DNA of 64,000 bases from CAG-103 sp963627135 (GTDB lineage: Bacteria; Bacillota; Clostridia; Oscillospirales; Oscillospiraceae). The stretch spans positions 1 through 64,000 of the forward strand of contig CAVFZY010000032.1 in the NCBI GenBank assembly GCA_963627135.1, in the 5' to 3' direction. Below the pieces are notes generated by a model, which ran no database searches, was not told the origin of the DNA, and was given only the letters and a program-made list of their open reading frames with translations. Shown here in pieces: positions 9,566 through 16,863 of the stretch. Made by a program: the position numbers and the translations under genes. Every line of letters begins with the position of its first letter. Within the stretch, counting starts at the first letter, position 1.

Positions 9566-9624
9566 CGCCGGGATCGCAAAACGGGAATCGCGGAAAGCAT
9601 GCACATTTTCCCTGTCGATTTTGT

Positions 9625-9654
9625 TTGACACGCGCTCGCACGTCCTTTTATAAT
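9625..9654 (+). promoter_or_regulatory. Sigma-A type promoter of the two-component operon
   Basis: TTGACA (9625-9630) and TATAAT (9649-9654) are separated by 18 bases and lie 80 bases before the response regulator start. Both hexamers match consensus exactly. Confidence 0.8.
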
Positions 9655-9680
9655 CATATCACCCTGAAGTGCCGGCGGCA

Positions 9681-9713
9681 GATGCCGTTTTGATGCCGAA
9701 ACGATGTAATTTC
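9681..9713 (+). promoter_or_regulatory. Triple 11-bp direct repeat, probable response regulator box (copy 1)
   Basis: Three consecutive 11-base units begin GATGCCG, GATGCCG and GATGTAA at 9681, 9692 and 9703. OmpR/PhoB-family regulators bind direct repeats of this period. The site is downstream of the 9625-9654 promoter, so binding would be expected to repress (negative autoregulation). A matching copy occurs at 12594-12626. Confidence 0.65.
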
Positions 9714-9733
9714 GACCCGAAGGAGGCGGTAGC

Positions 9734-10387
9734 ATGATCCAGATCCTGATCGTGGATGACGAAAAGCCGATCTGCGACCTGATCCAGATGAGCCTGACCC
9801 GCGCAGGCTATCACTGCACGTGCGTGTACGACGGGCTGGACGCGGCGGACATTCTGGAGCGGAACATATTTGATCTCATTTTGCTCGACGTGATGCTGCC
9901 GAACGCCGACGGCTTCGAGCTCATGGAATATATCCGTCCGCTGGGCATCCCGGTCATTTTTCTGACCGCGCGCGGCTCGGTCGACGACCGGGTGCGCGGC
10001 CTGCGCATGGGCGCGGAGGATTATATCGTCAAGCCCTTCGAGGTCGTAGAGCTGCTCGCGCGCGTGGACGTCGTGCTGCGGCGCTACAACAAGACCGACG
10101 CCGTGATCGAGATCGGCGGGCTGCGCATCGACACGCGCGCCATGCAGGTCTGGCGCGGCGCGGAGGAGATCAGCCTGACGCACAAGGAATACGACCTGCT
10201 GCTGTTTTTCGCGCGCAACCCCGGCACCGCACTTTACCGCGAAACGATCTACGAGCACGTCTGGGGCGGCGAGTACAGCTACGGCAGCAAAACCGTGGAC
10301 CTGCACATCCAGCGGCTGCGCAAAAAGGTCGGCTGGGAAAACCGGCTGCTGGCCGTGAACAAGGTCGGCTACCGGCTGGAGGTATGA
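9734..10387 (+). CDS. OmpR-family response regulator
   Basis: DNA-binding response regulator of 217 residues. The receiver domain (about 1-115) has the acidic pair in VDDEK, the phospho-acceptor Asp52 in LLDVMLP, the conserved Thr in FLTA and the Lys in VKPFE. A winged-helix DNA-binding domain (about 125-217) ends in the typical VDLHIQRLRKKVG and GYRLEV motifs. AAGGAGG is 8-9 bases before the ATG. It is followed four bases later by its histidine kinase. Its likely targets are the triple 11-bp repeats at 9681 and 12594, an inference from repeat spacing. Confidence 0.93.
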   Translation: MIQILIVDDEKPICDLIQMSLTRAGYHCTCVYDGLDAADILERNIFDLILLDVMLPNADGFELMEYIRPLGIPVIFLTARGSVDDRVRGLRMGAEDYIVKPFEVVELLARVDVVLRRYNKTDAVIEIGGLRIDTRAMQVWRGAEEISLTHKEYDLLLFFARNPGTALYRETIYEHVWGGEYSYGSKTVDLHIQRLRKKVGWENRLLAVNKVGYRLEV

Positions 10388-10391
10388 GCGC

Positions 10392-11774
10392 ATGAAGTTT
10401 CACACAAAGCTCACGATTGCCATGGTGCTGCTGCTGTCGCTGACCTACGGCATCGGCGGCAGCCTCATGATCGCGCAGTCGTTTTCCGCGTCGATCGCCC
10501 GCGAACGCAGCTCCGCCGAGCGGACCTACCGCATGGTCGTGGACGTGCTGAACATCCTCGGCGAGAACGCCTCGGCCAGCACGACGGCCAACACCGTCAC
10601 GCGCGTGCTGCAGCAGCTCAGCGGCAGCGGGCCGAGCACGGCGGCGCGCATCCGCTTCGGCACACAGACGATCGAGGCAGGCGACGCAGCTCTGCTCGAC
10701 ACTGCGCCGGAGCCGGTCAACGGCGGCGACGGCGTCACACGCATCGTAAGCGCCGGTAACGACCGGCACTATCTCATGCTCAGCGCTGCGACGGACGGCA
10801 CGACCGTCATCCTCGCGTTCGATGTGACGGAGGCCTACACCGTGCGCCAGACGCAGCAGCGCGCCTATCACACAACGTTCGTGATCCTCATCGCGCTCGG
10901 TGCGGCCGTGTCATGGCTCACGTCCTATCTGCTCACGCGCCCGCTCGGCACGCTTTCCCGCGCGTCGCGGGAGCTGGCGCGCGGAAACCTCAGCTACCGG
11001 GCGCAGGTGCGCTCGCGCGACGAGGTGGGGCAGCTGGCGGCCGACTTTAACCGCATGGCCAGGCAGCTCGAGCAGAACGTCAACCGCATTCAGGAAACCA
11101 TGGACCTGCAGGAGCGGTTCATGGCCGACTTCTCGCACGAGATGAAAACGCCCATGACCTCCATCATCGGCTATGCCGACCTGCTGCGCAGCCAAGTGCT
11201 CACCCCCGATGAGCAGATGGACGCGGCCAACTATATCTTCTCCGAGGGCAGGCGGCTCGAGGCGCTGGGGCTGAAGCTGCTGGATATGCTCTCGCTCGAC
11301 CGGTCGAAGCTCCAGCTCGTGCCCGCAAGCCCGGCCGACCTCGTGGCGGGACTTTTGGAGCACCTCAAACGTGTGTATGCTCAGAAGGGCATCGCCCTGC
11401 AGTACCGCACGGCGGAGGGCATGTGTTTTCTGGAGCCCGACCTGTTCAAGACCCTGCTCGTCAACCTCATAGACAACGCCCGCAAGGCGCTCGACGACGG
11501 CGGCAACATCTACGTCTGGCAAGAGCTGCTGCCCGACGGCTGCCGCGTGCGCGTGCTCGACAACGGCCGCGGCATCCCGCCGGAGGCACTCGCGCACCTG
11601 ACGGAGGCGTTTTACCGCGTGGACAAGTCGCGCTCACGCGCACAGGGCGGCGCGGGCCTCGGCCTGTCGCTGTGCAATGAGATCGTACAGCTGCACGGCG
11701 GCTCGATGCAGTTTGAGAGCCGTGTCGGCAACGGCACGGTCGTGACCGTGGAACTGAAAGGAGGCCGCATATGA
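10392..11774 (+). CDS. Membrane sensor histidine kinase
   Basis: Sensor kinase of 460 residues paired with the response regulator just upstream. An N-terminal membrane segment (about 8-30) is followed by an extracytoplasmic sensor region (about 31-155), a second membrane segment (about 160-182), a HAMP linker (RPLGTLSRASRELARGN region), a HisKA domain with His249 in FSHEMKTPM, and a HATPase domain with N box (NLIDNARKAL), G1 (DNGRGIPPEA) and G2 (GGAGLGLSL). The sensor region shows no recognised ligand domain, so the signal is unknown. Its stop overlaps the next start (ATGA), implying translational coupling to the anchored protein. Confidence 0.93.
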   Translation: MKFHTKLTIAMVLLLSLTYGIGGSLMIAQSFSASIARERSSAERTYRMVVDVLNILGENASASTTANTVTRVLQQLSGSGPSTAARIRFGTQTIEAGDAALLDTAPEPVNGGDGVTRIVSAGNDRHYLMLSAATDGTTVILAFDVTEAYTVRQTQQRAYHTTFVILIALGAAVSWLTSYLLTRPLGTLSRASRELARGNLSYRAQVRSRDEVGQLAADFNRMARQLEQNVNRIQETMDLQERFMADFSHEMKTPMTSIIGYADLLRSQVLTPDEQMDAANYIFSEGRRLEALGLKLLDMLSLDRSKLQLVPASPADLVAGLLEHLKRVYAQKGIALQYRTAEGMCFLEPDLFKTLLVNLIDNARKALDDGGNIYVWQELLPDGCRVRVLDNGRGIPPEALAHLTEAFYRVDKSRSRAQGGAGLGLSLCNEIVQLHGGSMQFESRVGNGTVVTVELKGGRI

Positions 11775-12595
11775 AGCCATGGATGCGCACCGCGCTGTCC
11801 GCCGCACTCGTGCTGGCGATCGCGGCGGGCGGCTACTTCCTGCCGAACCTCGTGGCCGCGCGGCTCGACCGCGCCAATCAGGACGCGGCGTTTTCACTCA
11901 GCACCGGCAGCGAGCAGGGCGCGGCAAGCATCCTGCGCCGGAAGCTGACCGACGGCATGCAGAACCTGTTTTACGGCACCGAAGACCCCGTCGAGCTCGA
12001 CGAGAGCGCCGCGGCGCACACGCTGGCCGAGATGACGCAGTACGCGCTGGAGCTCCTGGGCGCGCTGGAAAAGGACAGCGCACTGTTCGGCAGCGACTTT
12101 TCCGTGGAGGACGGCGCGACCGTCCAGTACGCGAGCTACGGCAGCGGCTTCATCCTCTGGGGCATTGCGCTGAGCAATCCGCGCGGCGACACGGCATCGT
12201 TCCTGCTCGACGACGCGACCGGCTGCGTTCTGGCGCTCGGTTATACGTTTTCCGACAGCTTTGCCTTCCAAGTCCGGCAAAACGGCCTGTGGGATTACCT
12301 GCTGCGCGTGTTTGAAAACCGCATCGGCGCCACGGTCGCGGCCGCGCTCGGTTCGCCGTACGACGAGGTGGAGATCCCGATGCCGGACGCAGCGCAGAAA
12401 ATGCTCGGCCTGCGCGCGCGCGGCACGAACACCGTCCCCCTGCAGCTGCTCAATGCCGGAACCGAGGGCAATTACAACGACGGCATGGACAGCAGCATCA
12501 CCGACTACCTGCAGTTTTACGACCCGGACGCCGACACGGCCTTTTCCCTGCCGGCGTGGTGCGTGGAAAATACGCTCTATTTCAATGCCCAATGA
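11771..12595 (+). CDS. Hypothetical membrane-anchored protein co-transcribed with the two-component system
   Basis: Protein of 274 residues with one N-terminal membrane segment (about 7-27) and a predicted extracytoplasmic remainder. I recognise no family. Visible features: an acidic helical stretch around 80-110, aromatic-rich beta-like segments in the middle, and an acidic C-terminus. It overlaps the kinase stop by four bases. Membrane-anchored partners encoded directly after a histidine kinase often modulate that kinase or act in its pathway, so a role in signal perception is plausible but not shown. GC-rich codon use matches its neighbours, so there is no sign of recent transfer. Confidence 0.8.
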   Translation: MKPWMRTALSAALVLAIAAGGYFLPNLVAARLDRANQDAAFSLSTGSEQGAASILRRKLTDGMQNLFYGTEDPVELDESAAAHTLAEMTQYALELLGALEKDSALFGSDFSVEDGATVQYASYGSGFILWGIALSNPRGDTASFLLDDATGCVLALGYTFSDSFAFQVRQNGLWDYLLRVFENRIGATVAAALGSPYDEVEIPMPDAAQKMLGLRARGTNTVPLQLLNAGTEGNYNDGMDSSITDYLQFYDPDADTAFSLPAWCVENTLYFNAQ

Positions 12596-12626
12596 TGCCG
12601 TTTTGATGCCAAAGCGTTGCCGGACG
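12594..12626 (+). promoter_or_regulatory. Triple 11-bp direct repeat, probable response regulator box (copy 2)
   Basis: Units begin GATGCCG, GATGCCA and GTTGCCG at 12594, 12605 and 12616. The first 17 bases are identical to copy 1 at 9681. A TAAGAT -10 candidate follows at 12642, placing the repeats over the -35 position as for an activator. This suggests the gene at 12697 is a direct target of the upstream two-component system. Confidence 0.65.
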
Positions 12627-12696
12627 GATCACAGTCTCCGCTAAGATGGGGCCATACCCGCTTCGCGGAGACTTTTTTCGTCAGGAGATGCCCATC

Positions 12697-13389
12697 ATGC
12701 AGACAAACGATCTTCCTCGCATCGGCGTGCTCAGCGCGGACCCGGCCGCCGTCACGCAGTTCCTGCGCCGCGTGCAGGCGCTGGGCGGAGACCCCGCCGC
12801 CCTGCTGCCGCTGAGCCCGGCGGCCGTGCCCGACTGCGAGCCGTATCTGTGCGGGGCGTCCACGCAGCCGCCCCTGCCAAAGCTGCGCGCCGCGGCGGAG
12901 GTGCTGGCCGCCTCCGGCTGCACAGTCATCGCCGCGCCGGACAGTGCCGGCACCTTCTGCGAGCAGCTCACGGCGGCCGCCGGCATCCCGGTGCTGGGCA
13001 CCGCAGGCCCGGCGCTGCAGCAACTCGTCGGCAAGCTCCGGCAGCGCGCGAGCGTGCTGTGCACGCCCGGCGTGCGCGCCGCCAATGTCTACGGTCTCAC
13101 CGCGCGGCGCTACGGGCTGCACTGCTGCTATCCCGACGCGCCCGTGCAGGCGCTGCTCGGCTGCGTGCAGCCGGAGAAAGCGTGCAGCGAGCAGGTGCTG
13201 CGCTCGATCATTGAGCTGGAGCTTGCGCGCGGCAGCGACAGCGTCGTGCTCGACAGCGCACAGCTGTGCGCCGCGTTCGCGCATTTCGGCCTCGCCGCGC
13301 ACTACCCGCAGGCAATCGACGGCATGGAGCTGCTGGCGCAGGCCGCGCTGCTGCACACCACGGCGGCATCCGGCGTCCGCCGCGCATAA
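12697..13389 (+). CDS. Aspartate/glutamate racemase-fold protein lacking both catalytic cysteines
   Basis: About 230 residues. The start at 12697 is chosen because AGGAG lies 9 bases upstream; an ATG at 12688 abuts it. The pattern matches the Asp/Glu racemase superfamily: PRIGVLSADP at the N-terminus, a first half ending GCTVIAAPDSAG...GIPVLG, then VLCTPGVRAANVYG and a final SDSVVLDSAQL...AIDGMELLAQAA. The usual CNT and GCT cysteines align with Pro and Ser, so racemase chemistry is unlikely. It may bind an amino or dicarboxylic acid as a sensor, or have new chemistry. It follows its own response-regulator-like box and ends at a terminator, so it is a monocistronic target. Family assignment is by eye and moderate. 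Confidence 0.65.
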   Translation: MQTNDLPRIGVLSADPAAVTQFLRRVQALGGDPAALLPLSPAAVPDCEPYLCGASTQPPLPKLRAAAEVLAASGCTVIAAPDSAGTFCEQLTAAAGIPVLGTAGPALQQLVGKLRQRASVLCTPGVRAANVYGLTARRYGLHCCYPDAPVQALLGCVQPEKACSEQVLRSIIELELARGSDSVVLDSAQLCAAFAHFGLAAHYPQAIDGMELLAQAALLHTTAASGVRRA

Positions 13390-13403
13390 GATAAAACGAA
13401 GCG

Positions 13404-13434
13404 GCTGCGCGCCCGGAATAGGGCGCGCAGCTTT
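13404..13434 (+). terminator. Terminator after the racemase-like gene
   Basis: The stem GCTGCGCGCCC with its complement (6-base loop) is followed by TTTA, 14 bases after the stop. Confidence 0.65.
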
Positions 13435-13513
13435 ACGATGCGTAGACGCCAAATGTTTCCTGCAGCTCTCTCCCGTTCTTTTCTGCAAACAGTGTACACG
13501 AAAAAATTCGGCA

Positions 13514-13541
13514 TTGCAAATTTCGCCGCATCTGCTATACT
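13514..13541 (+). promoter_or_regulatory. Promoter of the glycine riboswitch transcript
   Basis: TTGCAA and TATACT with a 16-base spacer lie just before the riboswitch. Confidence 0.65.
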
Positions 13542-13561
13542 GTCGACAGATATACGCCGTA

Positions 13562-13703
13562 AGATGCCGCCGGGAGAGCGCTGCGGCCGCCGAAGGAGTG
13601 ACACTCTCAGGCAAAAGGACCGGCAGCTGACGGAGCTCTGGAGAGACGATTCCGCACCGAAGAAGCAAGGCCGCACGGCCAATCTTTCAGGTAAAAGGAC
13701 AGA
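13562..13703 (+). ncRNA. Tandem glycine riboswitch (gcvT type)
   Basis: Two consecutive aptamers are seen. The first (about 13562-13625) contains GGGAGAG, CCGAAGGAG and CTCAGGCAAAAGGACCG. The second (about 13633-13703) contains TGGAGAGAC, CACCGAAGAAGCAAGG and TTTCAGGTAAAAGGACAGA. These are the conserved cores of the cooperative glycine riboswitch. A terminator overlaps the 3' end of the second aptamer, so glycine binding most likely prevents termination and turns on the channel gene downstream. Confidence 0.93.
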
Positions 13704-13743
13704 GTACACACCTGCACCATGGCAGGGGGTGTACTCTTTTTTC
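13701..13743 (+). terminator. Expression-platform terminator of the glycine riboswitch
   Basis: AGAGTACAC pairs with GTGTACTCT and is followed by six T residues. The 5' arm starts within the end of aptamer 2, the normal architecture of a transcription-controlling riboswitch. Confidence 0.85.
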
Positions 13744-13756
13744 GGAGGTCATGACG

Positions 13757-14404
13757 ATGGAAGCCTTTCTCTTTCTGCTCGAGCTGGCCGGGACGGTCGC
13801 GTTCGCCGTCAGCGGCGCGGTGCTCGGCATCGAAAAGCATATGGACATCTTCGGCGTGGGGCTGCTGGGCATCACGACGGCCGTCGGCGGCGGCATTCTG
13901 CGCGATCTTGTCGTGGGGCTGACTCCGCCGCGCGCGTTTCAGGACCCGATCTATCTGCTCGTCGCGCTGGGCGTATCGGTCGTACTGTTTTTCCCGTTCG
14001 TGCGCCGGATCATCGGCCGCAGCAAGCGCGTGTTCGACGCGCTCATGCTCATCATGGACGCGGCCGGGCTCGGCATTTTCACGATCACGGGCATGAACAC
14101 CGCCATCACCCTCGCCGGGTGCACGGATCCGCTGCTGCTGGTGTTCGTCGGTCTGCTGACCGGCACGGGCGGCGGCGTGCTGCGCGACATGCTTGCCGGG
14201 GATATGCCCTACATCCTGCGCAAGCACATCTACGCCAGCGCGTCCATCGCCGGCGGCATTCTCTATCTGCTCCTGCGGCAGGTCTGGCAGGGCCCGGGCG
14301 CGATCCTGGCCGGTGTGGTCGTCGTCATCGCCATCCGCTGCGCTGCGGCGCACTTTGCGTGGAACCTGCCGCGCGCAAAAACCGTGTGGAAAAGCGACGA
14401 GTGA
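13757..14404 (+). CDS. TRIC-family (UPF0126) membrane channel, probable glycine transporter
   Basis: Integral membrane protein of 215 residues with about seven hydrophobic segments and two TRIC/UPF0126 repeats, each with a glycine-rich GGGxLRD motif (GGGILRDLV and GGGVLRDML). Start 13757 has GGAGG eight bases upstream; the ATG at 13751 is only two bases from it. Bacterial TRIC proteins form cation-permeable pores in structural work, and UPF0126 members are recurrently found under glycine riboswitches, which supports glycine movement. Here the riboswitch and terminator lie directly upstream with no gcv genes. Direction of transport cannot be read from sequence. Confidence 0.9.
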   Translation: MEAFLFLLELAGTVAFAVSGAVLGIEKHMDIFGVGLLGITTAVGGGILRDLVVGLTPPRAFQDPIYLLVALGVSVVLFFPFVRRIIGRSKRVFDALMLIMDAAGLGIFTITGMNTAITLAGCTDPLLLVFVGLLTGTGGGVLRDMLAGDMPYILRKHIYASASIAGGILYLLLRQVWQGPGAILAGVVVVIAIRCAAAHFAWNLPRAKTVWKSDE

Positions 14405-14444
14405 TGTGCTAGGATAAAGGCAGCAACATCCGAGAGGTGACACT

Positions 14445-14918
14445 ATGGAGCTCATTTCCTATCAGCCGCAGTTTCAGCAGGAGGTCATCGACCTGATCCT
14501 GCACATACAAAACGACGAGGCAAAGATCGCGCTGCCGCTCACGCAGCAGCCGGATCTGCTGGACATTCCGGGCGCATATCAGGCGCGCGGCGGGCAGTTC
14601 TGGCTCGCCGTGGAGCACGGCCACGTTGCCGGAACGATCGGCCTGCTGCCGCTGAACGCGGACTGCTGTGTGCTCAAAAAGTTCTTTGTGAACTGCGCGT
14701 TTCGCGGGCAGAAGGTTGGGCTCGCGCTCTATCAGGCGCTGCTGGCCTTCGCGCAGGCGAACGGCTTCCGGCACATCGTGCTCGACACGCCGTCCGTCGC
14801 CCGGGCGTCGCACCGCTTTTATGAGCGGGCGGGCTTTCGCCGCATCACGGCGGCGCAGCTCCCCGCGCCCTATACCTACCCGGATCGGGACTCGTATCTC
14901 TATCTACTCGATCTGTGA
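14445..14918 (+). CDS. GNAT family N-acetyltransferase
   Basis: Protein of 157 residues with the GNAT core: a beta-rich N-terminal half, the acetyl-CoA-binding motif A around FFVNCAFRGQKVGLALYQALL, and motif B around RASHRFYERAGFRRI. AGAGGTG precedes the ATG. The acceptor substrate is unknown. It lies 40 bases after the TRIC gene and 17 bases before the rRNA methyltransferase start, so all three may share readthrough transcription. Confidence 0.9.
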   Translation: MELISYQPQFQQEVIDLILHIQNDEAKIALPLTQQPDLLDIPGAYQARGGQFWLAVEHGHVAGTIGLLPLNADCCVLKKFFVNCAFRGQKVGLALYQALLAFAQANGFRHIVLDTPSVARASHRFYERAGFRRITAAQLPAPYTYPDRDSYLYLLDL

Positions 14919-14935
14919 GACCGGAGGTCATGACC

Positions 14936-16093
14936 ATGGCAAACACCCCAGCGCGCGTATGCCCGCTCGCGAAAAAGTGCGGCGGCTGTCAGCTGCAGAA
15001 CCTGTCCTACGACGAGCAGCTGCATCTCAAACAGGCAGCGGCCATCCGTCTGCTCGGCCACTTCGGCCACGTGGAGGAGATCATCGGCATGAAAGATCCC
15101 TACCACTACCGCAACAAGGTGCAGGCCGCCTTCGGCGTCAACCGGCAGGGGCAGATCATCTCGGGCGTGTACCAGTCGGCCTCGCACCGGATCGTGCCGG
15201 TCAGCGACTGCATGATCGAGGACACGGTCGCAGACCAGATCATCGTCACGATCCGCAGCCTGCTCAAGAGCTTTAAGATCCGTCCCTATGACGAGGACAC
15301 CGGCCGCGGCACGCTGCGGCACGTGCTCGTGCGGCGCGGCTGGCGCAGCGGGGAGATCCTCGTCGTGCTCGTGACAGCGCACGGTATGCTGCCCGGCAAG
15401 CGCAACTTCGTGCGCGCGCTGCTGCAGCGGCACCCGGACATCACGACCATCGTGCAGAACATCAACGCCGGGCAGACGAGTCTCGTACTCGGACAGCACA
15501 ACGAGGTGCTCTACGGCCCGGGCTATATTCACGAGCAGCTCGGAGACTTCACGTTCCGCATCTCGCCACGCGCGTTTTATCAGATCAACCCTGTGCAGAC
15601 AGAGGTGCTCTACCGCACGGCGCTCGACTACGCCGGGCTGACCGGCAAGGAGACCGTCGTGGACGCCTACTGCGGCACCGGCACGATCGGCATTTTTGCG
15701 AGCCGGAATGCCGCGCGCGTGATCGGCGTGGAGAATAACCGTGACGCCGTGCGCGACGCGATCAGCAACGCGAAGGCGAACCACGCGGACAACGTCCGTT
15801 TCTACACCGCCGACGCGAGCGACTTCCTGCAGGGCATGGCCAAGGCCGGCGAGCACGCCGACGTCATCATCCTCGATCCCCCGCGCGTCGGCAGCGACGA
15901 GCGCTTTCTCTCCGCCATCACGGCCGTCGGGCCGGAGCGGGTGGTGTACGTGTCGTGCAATCCGGAAACGCTCGCGCGCGACCTGGGCTACCTCACCCGG
16001 CACGGCTACCGCGTCACGCGCATCCAGCCGGTGGACATGTTCCCGCACACCGGCCATATAGAAATTGTAGTGTCGCTAACCGTTGACAAATAA
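14936..16093 (+). CDS. rlmD: 23S rRNA (uracil-5-)-methyltransferase, RlmD/RumA type
   Basis: SAM-dependent RNA methyltransferase of about 385 residues forming 5-methyluridine in 23S rRNA. Start 14936 has GGAGG eight bases upstream. N-terminal cysteines CPLAKKCGGCQLQ fit the 4Fe-4S cluster of this family. The SAM-binding motif is VVDAYCGTGTIGIF, the catalytic region is IILDPPRVGSDERF, and the nucleophile is in VYVSCNPETLARD. No separate N-terminal TRAM domain is evident, as in many Firmicutes homologues, where one enzyme may modify two sites (RlmCD). The gene ends at the boundary of a debris region containing an integrase remnant. Confidence 0.92.
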   Translation: MANTPARVCPLAKKCGGCQLQNLSYDEQLHLKQAAAIRLLGHFGHVEEIIGMKDPYHYRNKVQAAFGVNRQGQIISGVYQSASHRIVPVSDCMIEDTVADQIIVTIRSLLKSFKIRPYDEDTGRGTLRHVLVRRGWRSGEILVVLVTAHGMLPGKRNFVRALLQRHPDITTIVQNINAGQTSLVLGQHNEVLYGPGYIHEQLGDFTFRISPRAFYQINPVQTEVLYRTALDYAGLTGKETVVDAYCGTGTIGIFASRNAARVIGVENNRDAVRDAISNAKANHADNVRFYTADASDFLQGMAKAGEHADVIILDPPRVGSDERFLSAITAVGPERVVYVSCNPETLARDLGYLTRHGYRVTRIQPVDMFPHTGHIEIVVSLTVDK

Positions 16094-16178
16094 GGATTTT
16101 CAGTGCTTTTAGCGCGTAAAAATTGGCGTTTTGTCCACGTCTTGTCCACGCTTTTTTAACTTGGTGGACAAATTGTGG

Positions 16179-16346
16179 TCAAACGCCAGTTGCTATTTTT
16201 TCAAATACATCAACCGCGTTTTCTTCCATCTGTTCAGTATTGTGAACATAGGTTTGAAGCGTCGTTTCAATATTTTGATGTCCTAGCCGATCTTGAACGG
16301 TCTTTGGGCTGATACCGGCTTCAATCAATCGCGTTGCGTGAGGCAA
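16179..16346 (-). pseudogene. C-terminal remnant of a tyrosine recombinase/integrase
   Basis: Reading the minus strand gives 55 residues of the C-terminal end of a phage-type integrase: the HxxR box in HATRLIEAG, the LGH box in VQDRLGHQNIE, and the tyrosine nucleophile in TTLQTYVHN, then the stop. An in-frame TAA lies immediately upstream and the rest of the gene is missing. Its break at 16346 coincides with the start of the plus-strand toxin-like tail. It marks a decayed integrative element next to rlmD. Confidence 0.8.
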
Positions 16347-16440
16347 TTACGTCTATACTGTCGAAAACAATGGTTTTGGGAATTACAGAATCATTGACAA
16401 GACAATTATTGACGCTGGTGATCTTGATGAAATATGGTGA
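16345..16440 (+). pseudogene. Toxin-like C-terminal tail, truncated
   Basis: An open frame without a start encodes about 31 residues ending in a stop (VYTVENNGFGNYRIIDK, then a tail ending DLDEIW). It stops six bases before the start of a small acidic gene, the arrangement of a polymorphic toxin C-terminus followed by its immunity gene. The family is not recognised; the toxin reading is inference from layout. Confidence 0.4.
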
Positions 16441-16446
16441 TGCTCC

Positions 16447-16707
16447 ATGAGAAAACTAACTGAAATAGAAAAAGAGCTTGTCAAAAATCTGCGCGGCATT
16501 TGGAACGATAAGGAATTCGTCACGGGCGTTCTTTCGCACTTGAAAGATGATGAAGAACGCGGCGAAATCATTGAGTTTATCAACAGCAATGATGATGTGA
16601 CTTCGGAAACGATTACGCTACTGGCATTGGACATTAGCCAATCGAGGGATAACATCATTGTTGATGCCTTTTTCAAAGACCTTGAAGAAATAGCAAAAGA
16701 GCTTTAA
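16447..16707 (+). CDS. Small acidic protein, possible immunity protein
   Basis: Predicted soluble, helical, strongly acidic protein of 86 residues (MRKLTEIEKELVKNL at the start, DLEEIAKEL at the end). No family recognised. Codon use is AT-richer than the surrounding genes, and it sits in a patch with an integrase remnant, so acquisition by transfer is likely. It starts six bases after the stop of a toxin-like tail. Orphan immunity genes are often kept after their toxin is lost, the main reason for the proposed role. No clear ribosome site; translation may depend on upstream coupling. Confidence 0.6.
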   Translation: MRKLTEIEKELVKNLRGIWNDKEFVTGVLSHLKDDEERGEIIEFINSNDDVTSETITLLALDISQSRDNIIVDAFFKDLEEIAKEL

Positions 16708-16793
16708 GCATCGTGCGGGCGCACGGTGCTTTTTCTATGCCAGAAACACACGCCGTGTGTTTCTGTGATGTTTTAACGCACGCTGCGTGCGTT
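16708..16793. repeat. Cluster of three short hairpins; first part shared with 26693-26750
   Basis: Directly after the immunity-like stop come GCATCGTGC/GCACGGTGC followed by TTTTT, then CAGAAACACAC-GCC-GTGTGTTTCTG (16741-16765), then AACGCACG-CTG-CGTGCGTT (16775-16793). The first two hairpins reappear with small changes at 26693-26750. The first resembles a terminator. No coding sequence is visible from here to 16863. Confidence 0.75.
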
Positions 16794-16863
16794 TATTATG
16801 GTTGGGTGGCTGGGACGGCGTACCGAACAAAGCGCTAAAACAAGGGAACAGCTTTGTTTACAA

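Noticed and set aside
16741..16793. Palindromes considered as a tRNA remnant or phage attachment site
   Set aside because: No cloverleaf can be drawn, and no duplicate flanks the integrase remnant.
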